Shown: positions 43,350-55,445 of the stretch, one piece after another
Layout of the letters: every line of letters begins with the position of its first letter
Position numbering within the stretch: position 1 is the stretch's first letter
NCBI GenBank assembly: GCA_963576735.1
Contig: OY755191.1
Location: 11,685,608-11,749,607, forward strand
Reading direction: 5' to 3'
DNA length: 64,000 nt
DNA from: Bedellia somnulentella
Lineage: Eukaryota > Arthropoda > Insecta > Lepidoptera > Bedelliidae
Position numbers and translations under genes: made by a program
The notes under the pieces: model-generated
Told to the model about the DNA's origin: nothing
Seen by the model: the letters and a program-made list of their open reading frames with translations, nothing else
Databases searched by the model: none

Positions 43350-44070
43350 ATATCATCTCGCTCGCTCGACATTATGACAAATTTATTGATAACAAGTAAG
43401 TAACCGCTCACTTAATAGCCGCATCTTACTCGTATGTATGATAAAAGGTGAATGAGGTTGACCTCCCCACGCGATTAACTTGCTATTTATTACTTTTTTC
43501 GTTAAGTATTCGGTATCGTTAAGTATTTAATATCTCCTATGTTCAGCCAAATGTAACCCGTGCTTTATGCTTAAATAACTAGCGTTCCGCCGCGGCTTCT
43601 CTAGGGCAGTGACAGTGAGCGTTTTTAGTTGATGACATATTGAAAAAAAAACTTTTCATTTTTTTTATACTACATCAGCAATCTTCTAGTGCACGTCGTC
43701 AATAGTACAAATACTTAGTAAAATAATACTTAAAATAATAATAATTAAAGTTCATCATTGCGTATACGCGTGCTATACATTAAATGTAAGAGAACACACA
43801 ATAAACTCAAAGTTCAAAACAGTAAATAAATACATCAATGAATTATTTTGCGACAGATAAATGGTTATCTCTAGATTACGCATAATCAGTCTAGTCACGA
43901 GCCAAGAATGTCTATTGACCTGTTATTATACTTTACATATATCCGGTACGTGCATATTATTATCTACCTCAAAAAGGGTAGTCAGAGGCTCAGAAACCAT
44001 GATTAGAGGCACATAGAAGATCATTAAGTAAAGGAACGATTAGGGTAACACAGGACGGTTGTTGTAGAAA
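43350..44070. other. Intronic DNA
   Basis: No supported feature. Confidence 0.4.
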
Positions 44071-44074
44071 GATG

Positions 44075-44130
44075 AAACATTTGGGGGGAGGCCTATGGGT
44101 TTTGGCTGATGACGATGATGAAATAAAGGA
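44075..44130 (+). mobile_element. RTE-like LINE 3'-end scrap
   Basis: ATTTGGGGGGAGGCCTATGG followed by a GATGACGATGATGAAATAAA tail. Opposite orientation to 38346-38446. Confidence 0.5.
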
Positions 44131-44288
44131 TATAGATTGATCTGTATTACTGTCTAGGTCTCTCGGTCAATTAATGTTATTGATAAACCTCTTTTATATT
44201 GACATTGATTTAGATTTAACATTTGGACTTTGCACTTTGTGCTTGATCTTTAATATATACATATACATACAATACATATATGCATTTG

Positions 44289-44443
44289 TAAGCAGATAGG
44301 GGACCGATGGTAGAAATAAAGAATCGTTGGTGATGGGTAACACAATTCTAACCATTTAAAAAAGCCCTACACCCTTAGTCGCCTCTTATGACACCCGTGG
44401 ATAGAAAGGGATAGTGACATTCTAAGCCGGCACTACATAGCAC
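44289..44443 (-). repeat. Lep1-like SINE, 5' part
   Basis: GTAAGCAGATAGGGGACCGA to GCCGGCACTACATAGCA. Confidence 0.7.
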
Positions 44444-44769
44444 ATACTAACGCGATTAGTTATGATTGAGGTTGGCAGAGAGATTAGAAACCGCGTTTTA
44501 ATACCTGGCGAACCTGACGCACTTCATTCACATTAATAAATCTTTTCAGAAGTTTCGTAAACATACAGAAATAATCTTCTAAAATTACATTCAGTAATGT
44601 TTGATGACTCGTTTCGTAACAATTTCGGAGTTATTAATATGTTGGTAAATCTGAACGAGCTATTTCAGATGAATGTCACTAACCTTCGTTATTTTTAGCT
44701 CGGTCAAGTTTTGCATAGCGACAAAGCGTGTTTAGCGAGTGTGTTTTTTTAATAAGTAAGTTGTCTAAT

Positions 44770-44912
44770 TTAAATCTTTTTGTTCATGAAGACCTCATGT
44801 GGGGATTATTACTAATAAATAAAGGAAAGAAAAATTACGACACAGGCGGGATTCGAACCCGCGACCTCGGGTATACGCCCCCGTCGCTCTTGCCAATTGA
44901 GCTACCGTGTCA
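44770..44912 (-). repeat. tRNA-derived SINE (family 3) with tRNA-like head
   Basis: On the minus strand the head (44912 to 44839) is GACACGG..TAGCTCAATTGGC..GGGTTCGAATCCCGCCTGTGTC. The acceptor stem pairs at all seven positions (one G-T), the D stem GCTC/GAGC and T stem GCGGG/CCCGC are intact, and the B box is perfect. The anticodon stem has mismatches, so this is a SINE head rather than a working tRNA gene. The tail continues AATTTTTCTTTCCTTTATTT and GGTCTTCATGAACAAAAAG. Confidence 0.75.
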
Positions 44913-44992
44913 ATGGCTGCCAGGTCACGGGTTCGAATCCCGCCTGTGTCGAAATTTTTCTTTCCTTTATTTATTCTTCATTTATAAGTAAG
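44913..44992 (+). repeat. Family-3 SINE fragment in inverted orientation
   Basis: GCCAGGTCACGGGTTCGAAT through TGTGTCGAAATTTTTCTTTC and TTTATTTATTC. It pairs with 44820-44870 as a long inverted repeat. Confidence 0.75.
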
Positions 44993-45153
44993 TTGTCGCT
45001 TTTATGTATTTGTCTTATTGTCTAGCTTCCCCTTCAATAAGTCGTCAGTCCACCATATGGGCGGCCAATTTCTATGATGAATATAAATGGCATCAACTCT
45101 AAGTTGTGCATAAAGGATATCTTTGATAAATATTATATATATAATATATAGAT

Positions 45154-45400
45154 TGCCGTGTAGTGTCGGCTTATAACACTACCCCATTTCTACCCGTGGG
45201 TGATCGTAAGAGGCGACTAAGGGTATAGGGGCTTATTAAGTGATTTTTGGGCGATGTAGTTGGAGACCCGTCACCAAAAACATTTATTATTACCATCTTT
45301 TCCCCAATCAACTTCCAAAAGTGGCTAAGGAATTTTTCATTCCAAAGCTCTGGCTATCCCGTTAAGGGATTTATAGCCGTGAGTATATGTATGTATGTAT
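45154..45400 (+). repeat. Lep1-like SINE with target duplication
   Basis: TGCCGTGTAGTGTCGGCTTA to GAGTATATGTATGTATGTAT, flanked by TATAATATA on both sides. Confidence 0.86.
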
Positions 45401-45469
45401 TTATAATATACATTTTTATCGATCTTAGATGAGACTCAAATTGTCAATATGTACTCAGTAGTGTTATGA

Positions 45470-45795
45470 TGTATCTATGTATAGTATATTTTCTAACTGG
45501 CACTAGATATCATTTTCTGCGATACCAATCTTTTTTATCAAGAAAATGTTGCAGAATCGTGTTTTTGTGATACCAAATCAACGATTTGATGACTGGTATG
45601 AAATAATACAATAACATATTCGTTTGCCTTGACCTTTGGTGTACGATACACCCGTAAATTACTGCTGTGCTAATACCTCATTAAGTGTGAGTACACTGTC
45701 TACATATGGGTATTCTGGACAGAGCATGGATTGAGACATATAATTTTATTTTTGGACCATTTGGTATCTAACTACGCTTTCATAGATATTTCTGT
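45470..45795. other. Intronic DNA
   Basis: A possible family-2 SINE scrap at 45665-45725 (TGTGAGTACACTGTCTACAT). Otherwise nothing. Confidence 0.4.
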
Positions 45796-45799
45796 AAGA

Positions 45800-46435
45800 C
45801 ATACATACATATACTCACGCAGTTAATTCCCATTGGGGTAGGCAGAGACTATCGATCGCCACTTCGTACGATCCTGGCAAACCTCTCTTGCTTCGTCTAC
45901 ATCCATCAATCTTTTCATACATGCTCTTTTATTCTTCATACTTCGGACGCCTGCCTTTTTGAGCACACTTTCAATTTGGTCCAAGTGTGTCTTTCGTGGC
46001 CGTCCTCTACTAACATTAACTTCCACATTAGCTCTATAGATACCTTTTTACCAATTTCCTTTCCATCCTCTCGATGTGTCCAAACCATCTCAACATTCCC
46101 TTTTCTATCTTACTTACAATATCATCTTTTACACCACAAACTTTTAACGAATCACGTCATTCCTCACACGATCACATAACCCCACATTACAAACTTTTCT
46201 GAGGGATTTTATTCCTACTGCATTCACTCTGCTTTCATGCTTCTTCTGCCACAACCAACATTCACTGCCATGCATAAACGTAGGAATAAGAACGCCGTCA
46301 TGCACAGCCATTCGGGCCCATTCGGACACCGATGGACTAGACATTAGACTATCCAGTGCTCCATTAATAGCATTACCCTTTTTCACTCTTCTCTCTATAT
46401 CTTCAACACACGTAAGACGTCACCTTCAGAACTGT
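45800..46435 (-). pseudogene. Non-LTR retrotransposon, 3' part of ORF2 (5'-truncated)
   Basis: The minus strand encodes the C-terminal portion of a reverse-transcriptase ORF: an upstream frame (46144-46386: NAINGALDSLMSSPSVSEWA, GVLIPTFMHGSECWLWQKKH, LRKVCNVGLCDRVRNDV), a break near 46140, then FGHIERMERKLV and a final frame (45823-46026: VSRGRPRKTHLDQIESVLKK to TKWRSIVSAYPNGN and stop). The phrases MHGSECW and RPRKTHLDQ belong to a LINE family frequent in insects. The 3' end is GCGTGAGTATATGTATGTATGT. The RT catalytic core is absent. This is the longest member of the family in the window. Confidence 0.82.
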
Positions 46436-46439
46436 GAAA

Positions 46440-48395
46440 TCACTTAAGAAATACATCGATTTTTAGGAGATGCGGTACTTCAAGACATACTGATAGACGT
46501 TTTTTCCTCAACGTTTCGGTTCTGTAGTTCTATTTATTTTTATGAATCATATTTTAATGAGATTTCTTGCGAAAACTCCTTGAGAGGTGAGAGATGCAAT
46601 AGATCAAAATATTCAACGTGTATTGAATATTTGTCAATAATGCATTCGTTACACGTTTATGCTATTGTACTAAAGGTGTTAGGTGCAGTTGAAATAGGTG
46701 TAACTCACATAATTATCTTTCTTGTCCATTTGCCAGGCTTAAGTCCTTACTATGTTTACAGCCTTGTTTTTAGTGTCCTCCTTTTAGTAGAACACACAAT
46801 GCTATATTGATATGTCTAAAACTCAATGATCTAGTTGCACAAGTGAACAATTGTAAGGAAGTGCTCGTAGTAAAGAGTTCCGTTGAAAATAGGTCAGACA
46901 TCTCGGGATATTGGACGCGTTGGTGCACATTTAGAATTATCTCGTTTGATCTTGTTGTTTGAATATTTCTGAGAAAGTTTATGTTTAAATGGTTTTTTAA
47001 GCTGGCTTTAAGAATAAGAACTAAAGCTTAGAAGACGCACTGAATGTACAACCCTTTGGGCACCGACGACGAAAACACATACTAGGAGCAATACAACACC
47101 GTGTGTTCCTGTAGTAGTGCACTAGTCATTTCAAGTATCCGGTGTTATAGATAACAGAATGTGTACATGTGGTGTGACATATAAATTATTTGCAATGATT
47201 GAAACAAATAGATTTTCGCATATTTTTTTTACATTAAGATATTCCTTTCAGCAGTGTTCCATAATCAGAACTTTTGTATTTATAGAAAAACACTGCTGTA
47301 TCTAATCTTTTGTATTTATTACGTAACAGACTATTAAGATTCATAATCTGTGATAGAGTCATACATAGCACACTTCATGTTATCTCATATGATAGTGTCT
47401 TTGATTTTAATCTTCTCTCTCAGTTTAAGGGTGCGATTCCACCAGAGATGAGCGAGGATCATGTGTTTTCAAACAATCTCGTTTCCTTTACCTTACCTCG
47501 CCCCAGCATAGGTTAATGAAACAATTCTATAGGTTTATAAAAATACATGAATCTGATCTTTGTAGAAATTGTACACTTACTCAAGGCCTATATGTTTTGC
47601 GAAACAAATAAAAATAATATAATATTAATTTTGCCATATAAAATAGAGAAACAACACCAGTAGCATCTAGTTTAATCGTATATATACAGGTTACAACGTT
47701 AAAATCAGTCTGCAACTAGAATCGAAAGATACTAAATGCCTTGTTACAACCCCATACAGAACCTTGCATTAAAAATCATTGCAATTCTCGCAACGGTTAT
47801 AAATCTACACAACCTTATGCGCCGCCGCAGTGAAAACGAACATCACGCTATCTTAACTCAGGGGGTGGGCACCTGTGCGGAACAATGAGGGGTCGCGGCT
47901 GACAGGTGAACAACACCTGACGGTTCTAACGGATATTTTGAATTTCGAATATGTTCCGAGATGTTTTGGCTGCGGTGTTTTTTGTTTGTTTTTTTCTTAC
48001 TGATAATATTTTATGTATTTTTTGTCAATCATGCAAAGGTATTACGATTAAAAAGTTAGGATTTAAGATATATCCGAACTTTGTACTGTACATATTGCAC
48101 AGTTTTCATATTCTTTTTTTATTATCATAAAACTTATTTATTAACAAAGATTGTAATATTTGTCACTATTTTGTCATGTAATAAATCGTTCAACTATATT
48201 AATACACAGAATTCGGTACTACTATTTTGCCGACAACACTGTATTTTATGTTCGTTTTATAATTAAGATTTTATTTGTTTCAGGTATGTACAAAAGGCCA
48301 AATGAATGTGGAAGTATATAACTGGTAAATATTATAATAAAAACGCATTTTTCAAGCTGTAGTTTAGTGTTACCTAAATCACTCATCTTATCACT
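46440..48395. other. Intronic AT-rich DNA with one GC-rich patch
   Basis: 47820-47930 is GC-rich and carries three CAGGTG/CACCTG E-boxes (47870, 47903, 47914). No open frame or element elsewhere. Confidence 0.4.
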
Positions 48396-48575
48396 TTCTA
48401 CGAGTGTCGATGAAGAGACTAAAGGTATTTATATTTTGAGTGGTTGTTGGGTAATGTAATGGAATTCTTATGATCATCAATCCTTCATCTGAACTCTACT
48501 GAGCTTCCGGAAGTGGCTCATCAATCGTTCATTCTGAAATTATGGCTACCCTTTCTGGGATTATATCTTAAATCC
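48395..48575 (+). repeat. Lep1-like SINE, heavily diverged
   Basis: GAGTGTCGATGAAGAGACTA, CTTCCGGAAGTGGCTC, ATGGCTACCCTTTCTGGGAT in family order. Confidence 0.5.
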
Positions 48576-48579
48576 TTGA

Positions 48580-49615
48580 AATCGTGGCAGAGGTATAGAA
48601 ATTCTCGTGGAGGGCCTGTTATTACTTAAACCATTTGAACATGTTTTTTTATCTTTTTTACAATATTTTACGAATCATACTATTTCTTATTCGATCACAT
48701 AATCTAAAATGATTTCATGTAAATTGTGATTATTAACAGAATTTAAAAATGCACTTTTGCTACTTGCATGTGTACTTTTGACAAAAATTAATTAATTTAA
48801 AATACACAATCGTATACACTTGTCACACGAGTATGTAAGAAAGGTACTGATGAAACGAGCTCACAAAACAAGTTGATTCCATTATCGTCTCATCATCAAT
48901 ATTAATTACGTTTTCGCAATACAATATGGCCGCTGCACTAATATTGCAACAGTATGCGCTTGCGCAATGCAATTATGCTCACCTATTCATTATACAATGC
49001 ATTAGGTCCTTCCCTTACGTCGGTTTATAGTTACGTGGTTTGATTGTTGTCGGTTTTATTGTTACGTTGTTTCTTGGCCGAAATAGATATAATATATTCA
49101 TAAAATAAGGAATTGGGTTTGCAATGTTTTGTTAGTACTTGCAAAAAATATTTGATAGCAAAGGCAATTTTCACTTAATATTTAATTTTAAATTTTTATA
49201 TCGATGGCAAAAATCCCGAAGTGAAATGAAAAGAAATGTTAAACAAAAATGTTGCTATGTTGCTAATTACTAGCCATTCCCATAATTTGTAAATCTAAAT
49301 AAAATTTACGGTATAAAATAAAGCTGATTCTCGTCATTTTTAATCACAAACCTGTACAATGAAAGCCTTTTAAAGAAAATGTAGCTCAAACAATTTTGCA
49401 GTATTTAGTGAAATAGAAATAATCTTACGTTTATACCCTTAAAATAATGTTAAGGAGCATAATGAAACAATTTGGTAATCAGCATCAGTTTGCATACAGA
49501 ATTATCTTATTTTTGTATTAAGCGCTTGTAATGTGGCTGTATTTGCGCAATCTTATCTACCCCTGGTGTTCATTTTTAAACTGTTAGCTTCTTGATAAAC
49601 TAAATCTAAAATTCT
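48580..49615. other. Intronic AT-rich DNA
   Basis: No supported feature. Confidence 0.4.
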
Positions 49616-49629
49616 TAACTTGTTCTAGT

Positions 49630-49872
49630 GCTGTGTAGTGTCGGCTTAGAATAGCACTACCCCATTTCTTCCGGTGGGTGTACGTAAGAGGCGACCAACG
49701 GTATTGGGGCTTTTAAGGGATTTTTGGGCGATGCGGTTGGAGACCCATCACCAACAACCTTTATTTTTACCATCTTTTCCCCACTATCATTTCCAAAAGT
49801 GGCTGAGAAATTTCTAATTCCTTAGCTCTGGCTACCCCTTCTAGGGATTTACAGCCGTGAGTATATGTATGT
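49630..49872 (+). repeat. Lep1-like SINE with target duplication
   Basis: GCTGTGTAGTGTCGGCTTAG to GTGAGTATATGTATG, flanked by TTGTTCT on both sides. Confidence 0.87.
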
Positions 49873-49879
49873 TGTTCTT

Positions 49880-50905
49880 GAAAAAAAAACTTTGTTGACT
49901 CTGAAAGATGCTTTCTAAAACGTTTAATTTTCATATCGTTTACTTTATTGTCCATATTATACTTACTATGGTTATTAGGTGTAGGTACAGTACAGATACA
50001 GTATAAAGTTTTTTAAAGCGTGTAACTGTGAATATTTCTTGTTTATAAGCGAAAAGCATATCGTAGCATGTCTATTTACCACTTCTCGAACGCCTACCTA
50101 TCATTGCACTGCAATAATACCGTTACCGATCTACGATAAAGGTTGCACCGTAGTAAAAGACATTAAATGCTACGTTTCATCTGTTTTGTCTTTTTGTATA
50201 TGAAATTGATAATCTTGTTTGTATATTTTTTCAATATTTTACCTGAATTAAAGTAGTTGAGGCGCCTGACAGCCGCAGAAAGATATGAATTAATTGTATT
50301 ACAAGCCTAAAATATGAAAAAAAAAAAAAAAAAACTCTATGTTACAATAAGAAAAAAAAGTAGCGGTGTACCTATATGAAAAATAATTTCGCATTGTGAC
50401 ACTTGCTTACGTCACTCCTTTTATACTTCTGTCATTACTCATTAACAGAAACGAGCCACAATTTAATGACGTGTTTGTCAGACCATGAAAATCCTCTCAT
50501 AACAAATCAACCTAAACCCCCTTTTCCACATCCCATCATTATCCCATCAAATTACTAAAATTACGTAAAACCACAGATACAGTAATCCAAATGCGGTATC
50601 TAGTCGGTACACTGCTCCTCGATTTATTTCCGATTGATTCATGCTTCGTGCGTCATTGTAGTACACCTTTTGAATACTCAATTATTGTTTTATCTTTGTG
50701 CATAGAAAAATATTGGCTTATATTTTGATGAAGGTTGTTAATGTATGAAACGCCTCTGTTGTGAGAAGGCGCTTAATGGTTTTGTTAAAGGAATATGCAC
50801 GAGCACGGCTTTAATAACAAAAAAGTGTATGCAAAGCTTTTTTACTTTACAATGGATGGGAAATAGTAGTATAGTCAAGTCATATAAGTAAAATTTATTT
50901 ACGTT
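49880..50905. other. Intronic AT-rich DNA
   Basis: An A18 run at about 50314-50332. Nothing else. Confidence 0.4.
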
Positions 50906-50909
50906 TTAT

Positions 50910-51068
50910 AATTTCCATATATTCTCGCGGCTTGCCCATTATACCTATTAGGGTAGGCAGAAAGTATTGATTGTCCCAACGACTTTGTCTTGCTTCCCTC
51001 ATATTCATTGTTCTTATCACAAAAGCTCTTTTAATTCGTCTCACTACGGACTCCCGCCTTTGTAAAAA
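50910..51068 (-). mobile_element. LINE 3'-end fragment
   Basis: ATATTCTCGCGGCTTGCCCA, TTAGGGTAGGCAGAAAGTAT, then TCTCACTACGGACTCCCGCC. Confidence 0.65.
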
Positions 51069-51069
51069 C

Positions 51070-51605
51070 ATAACGAATGAAACGAAACATCAAACTTTAT
51101 AAAACATCTTTTTATTAGTGTCGTCTGCCCCTCGTTTTTTTCAGGGTTTTTTGTAAGATTTCCAAGTTATCCCTTTTCTCATATCAGTGACTAACGAATA
51201 TTCGGTTCTAATGTAAAAGCTTTTTTATTCTTTATCAGAATAATTATAGGGTATTGTGGTTTTAAAGACCGTTTTTTCTATTCTTGTACGTTTATCGGAA
51301 GTGGCTTTACTTCTAAAGAATAGCGCCAGCTGTTTCCGCCCCGTGTAATCAAAGGTAATGAATAGAGCCTTAGAGATATTACATGATCAAAATGTCACGA
51401 TTGTATTCCATAAAGTGGTTGTTAGTGAATGGGAAAAATATATCTATAATTTAAAAAAAACAGATTAATTATGTAATGTGTATATATTTAACTTATCTTC
51501 TATTTTATTAAATTCGCGAGTAATAGTGCATATACAAAATATATTTAGAAACGGCTCGATTGATAAATTAAGTCAATACAGCCTTTGTTTAGTTGGTTTA
51601 TGTAG
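51070..51605. other. Intronic DNA
   Basis: No supported feature. Confidence 0.4.
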
Positions 51606-51612
51606 TTACAGA

Positions 51613-51781
51613 ATACATACATATAAGTATAAGAAAAGATAGTAAAATAAAGGTTGTTGGTGATGGGTCTCCAACTGCATCGCCCAAAAATCCCTTAAAA
51701 GTCCCAATACCGTTAGTCGCCTCTTACGTACACCCACCGGAAGAAATGGGGTAGTGCTATTCTAAGCCGACACTACACAGC
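51613..51781 (-). repeat. Lep1-like SINE, internally deleted
   Basis: It lacks the segment between the tail and AAAAGATAGTAAAATAAAGG and ends GACACTACACAGCA. Flanking TACAGAATAC repeats are the likely target duplication. Confidence 0.82.
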
Positions 51782-52149
51782 AACTACAGAATACCTGTCT
51801 ATTTTATTATTATATACACAGAAAGCAATAAATTGCATCTCGTAAATGATTAAAGCTAACGAGTGCAATTGAGTACTAGGAAACGTCTATATCGGTTTAA
51901 CTATGAGAACACTGAAAATAGATTGCATTGTATGAGCGCGGTGATTACCGGCGATTTGTCAGCACGCGACTCCGCTTGCGTAGGCGATACGATCCATTGA
52001 GACTTTAATAATTTTTATAAATAAACGTAATAATAACATATAGATCAAGTTTTTTCCTAGAAAATAGAGAATGTAGGGACCTAACAAACCGATTGGGTTA
52101 GCCATTTGAAAAGTACAAAATTTATTGTGGTACGGGGTTCTCAACGATA

Positions 52150-52412
52150 TCCTATTAATATTATAAAGGCGAAAGTTTGTAAGTATGGATGTATGGATGA
52201 TTGTTACTCTTTCACGTAAAAACTACTGAATGGATTTGAATGAAACTTTACCACAATATAGCTTATACATCGGAATAACACATAGGCTATAGCTTATACA
52301 TCAGAATAACACATAGGCTAAAATTTTTGAGGTTTTATTAAATTAATTAAAAAAACGCCTTAAGCTTTGTCATAAGCAAATTTGACAGTACGAAGTCTGT
52401 CGGGTCAGCTAG
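52150..52412 (+). mobile_element. Non-autonomous Helitron
   Basis: It starts TCCTATTAATATTATAAAGG and ends CAGCTAG before a T, matching the TC...CTRR|T ends of Helitrons, with A before the start. The body TTTCACGTAAAAACTACTGA is a familiar insect Helitron stretch. A segment of about 33 bp (ATAGCTTATACATCRGAATA..) is tandemly doubled at 52258-52321. Confidence 0.8.
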
Positions 52413-52622
52413 TCATTTATAAATATACAACACACTTCAATTCAATGACATACATAATATAAAACAAACACATATATTTATGTAAGTAAAGGTTAATGAA
52501 TCATGATGAAAAAATCATGTTAGGTGGCTATAATATTTCTTTGCTTACTCAATGGGAAGAAAAGTAAGTAATATTAATTAAGAGCCATACCGGACGTGTT
52601 AATAAAAAACAGTTTTTTAGTA

Positions 52623-52871
52623 ATACATACATACATATACTCACGGCTATAAATCCCTAGAAGGGGTAGCCGGGGCTGAGAAATCAGAAATTCCGAAACT
52701 TCCTTTTGGAAAGTTGAGTGGGGAAAAGATGGTGAGATAAAGGTTGTCGGTGATGGGTCTCCAACCGCATCGCTCAAAAATTCCTTAATAGCCCCAATAC
52801 CGTTAGTCGCCTCTTTCGTACATCCACCGGAAGAAATGGGGTAGTGCTATTCAGAGCCGACACTACACAGC
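52623..52871 (-). repeat. Lep1-like SINE
   Basis: (CATA)n and TATACTCACGGC to GACACTACACAGC. An AATACAT repeat on both sides may be the target duplication. Confidence 0.86.
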
Positions 52872-52879
52872 AAATAATA

Positions 52880-55110
52880 CATCTATGGGTGTAATGCTTT
52901 TTATAATCGTTTCAGTAGATCTAGATAAAACTTCCAGCAAGCTATCGTTATAGTTAGCCTGTATGGCTGCCAGCTGGTTTCTTGAAATGCTTCCATAAAC
53001 AATACAGTTATATTTCCATGAATCTAAATAGGAGGAGTATTTCTTTTAATTTTGATATTGATGTGTTTGTTACACTGAAAAATAGATTCACAGTTGAAGA
53101 AATTTATATCGGGTAAAAGTTCTGAAAATTATGAGTCAACATTTAAAAGAGCGGTATTCGGTGCTACTGTTGATAAAAGTTTACATAGGTTTCGTTACTC
53201 ATTTATTTCCATTCTTGTGTTCAATATCAATAATAAGCAAACAAATTGTTGATAAAGATTTTATACAGCGTATAAATTTCCTATGACCAGAATTAAATGC
53301 TTTCAAAGCTCTTCAGAATATCTTATTTAGCTTATATACTTTTTAAATTACTTCTTGTTTATTCTGCGATTAGCCGACCGTCCTGGCTTCTCGAGCATCA
53401 GAACTTACTTACTTACTTACTCCTTCATACATCAGCTGTCAGTGAAATACCCATCGGAATCGGTGCAGCAGTTTCTAAGATTAGCCGGGATATACAAATT
53501 ATTAATAAATAACGTTTTGTATGTTCTGTATATGCATTCATAACCATGTAGTAGTTTTTTTTGTGCGAGTGAGGTTCTTCATATATTATAAAAATAAAGT
53601 ATATATTTTTGGTCAGCATTTGTATGCTGAAGTGAAGCAAATGCAACTCACATAAGCGTCATCAAAACCCTTTGAATCATCCGCAGCGATGCTTGCATTA
53701 ATATAATCCTTATATAAACGCGGCTCGTGTATGTAAAAGTATTTGGTATGACAATCGCATTGTGTATTGTGGGTTGTTATTGGTTTGCGTCAGTACCACA
53801 CAATGGATCATTCAGCTTTCATATATGGGCAGGTTGTCAAGGGTAGGATGCTTGCTGTCACGTATGCCATGTTAGAATTTAGATATGCGGGTTTTTAACG
53901 CTTCTGAATTTGACTTGGTAACAACTATAAAGTTTTTTACAGGTGGCTTAAAAACTTTGTAAAGTTTTTCACAGGCTTATCAGGTTTTACAGGTTAATCA
54001 GATGTTGTTTTTGTTGGTTGAGATAATTGATTAAGTACGTATGGGAAATTATTTAGGCATTAATTAGTCCCTGTTTATAAAAAGTGTTATTAGTAAATGC
54101 ACTTGGATTATTACTTACTTATCATCTGGTTGCGTATCCTTGCAAATTCGCGATAGCCTCGTTTCCTATCACGAGGTTTGATTGTCTAGGCCCTGAACAG
54201 TATGTGAAAAAATGCACAGAATAACTACTATTTAGTGTACCTCAAATTCATTGACGGTTTTAATTGCGTTTAAAAACCGCTAGCGTTTAAAGTCATCCCG
54301 TCTACCCCATGCTCTCTAAAATAGGCTCCATTTAAATTCAACAGTTCTATAGTCTCAACATTCGTATTATTTCGTCGACAACAATTGTATTATTTCGGGG
54401 AACTGTCTGACCTACTTGTATCGTATTTGGCTACTATATGATTGTTGTCTAGTTAGATATTCACTTTTGTTGATAGCATTTTAGAATTCCAAGGATAGTG
54501 AACAAAGTGAATAGTTTTCCATATTTAGGTTCAAGGTAGGACGAATTTGTTTATTGGGGTCATACATTCTTCATACACGTTGTCTATTTATTAGCTTTCA
54601 TTGATGTAGTGTGGCTATTGTATGTCATTCTGTATTGTGTTCTGTTTGTACATCTTATTTCTATTAATCTTTATTTCCAGAATGAGATGGATTTCTTTTC
54701 ACAAATGATTAAATATATAAAATATCTTATTATTTTGACTATGTACTTCCTTTAATAGATATGAATCAATAAGAATTAGAAAGGTCCGAACATAAGACAC
54801 AAAATTAGAAGTATATGGACTAATTTTGTTTTATTTGATAGTGCATATACTAAAAAGAATGGCATAGCTAGCTTAGATCACCAAGTATAAATTTACAATT
54901 TCGTTTTAAGTTGTTTACGTGGTTGCAAATAGTCCAACCTTCCAATCCATACTAATTTCAACGGCACCAGTAAATTTACAACAACCCAATTTGCTGTCAG
55001 CAACAAAGTGATTGTCCACTTAATATTCCTGCCGAGGTGCTAAACGAAAGTGCTGTTGTGTCGTGACCACTTAATTCAGAATTGGCGTGTTTCTGATGAT
55101 ACTGCGTTCT
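52880..55110. other. Intronic AT-rich DNA
   Basis: 53395-53510 looks like a LINE-tail scrap (CATCGGAATCGGTGCAGCAG). No other supported feature. Confidence 0.4.
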
Positions 55111-55114
55111 TCGC

Positions 55115-55445
55115 GGGCACGCAGCGGGTTGGAGACCACGCCTCTTTGTCGGGTTTCAGACTTGGTGATGTTTTTTCTGTGGACGCGGTGGTGTTGGCAG
55201 AGTTGACTTTGATATCTTTGTCGGTTTGGTAGTTTTAAAGTTTTAGCAGAAATCATGGGTCATAATAAGCGTTACATAAATGTTTGCAGGGCATGCACGC
55301 ACCTGGTTGGAGACCACGCCTCTAGTGGACGGTTGTATCTGCGGATGCGGAGGCTTTGGCAGAGTTGGCTTTGATATCTTTGTTAGTTTGGTAGTTCTAA
55401 AATGTTTTACATCCTTGGGTCATAATAAGCGTTATATAAATGTAT
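55115..55445. repeat. Tandem duplication, two units of about 165 bp
   Basis: Both units contain GTTGGAGACCACGCCTCT, GGCAGAGTTG.CTTTGATATC and GGTCATAATAAGCGTTA.AT in the same order (55127-55280 and 55300-55445). The function and class of the unit are unknown. Confidence 0.8.

Noticed and set aside
44839..44912. Functional tRNA gene on the minus strand
   Set aside because: The acceptor, D and T stems pair, but the anticodon stem has mismatches and the unit continues into a SINE tail found elsewhere in the window.
44728..44991. 87-codon plus-strand frame containing GIRTRDLGYTPPSLLPIELPC-like sequence
   Set aside because: It is the translation of two inverted tRNA-like SINE heads. Such peptides are a known artefact of tRNA-derived repeats.
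50308..50335. A18 run as the tail of a processed pseudogene
   Set aside because: The upstream sequence shows no coding similarity or flanking duplication.
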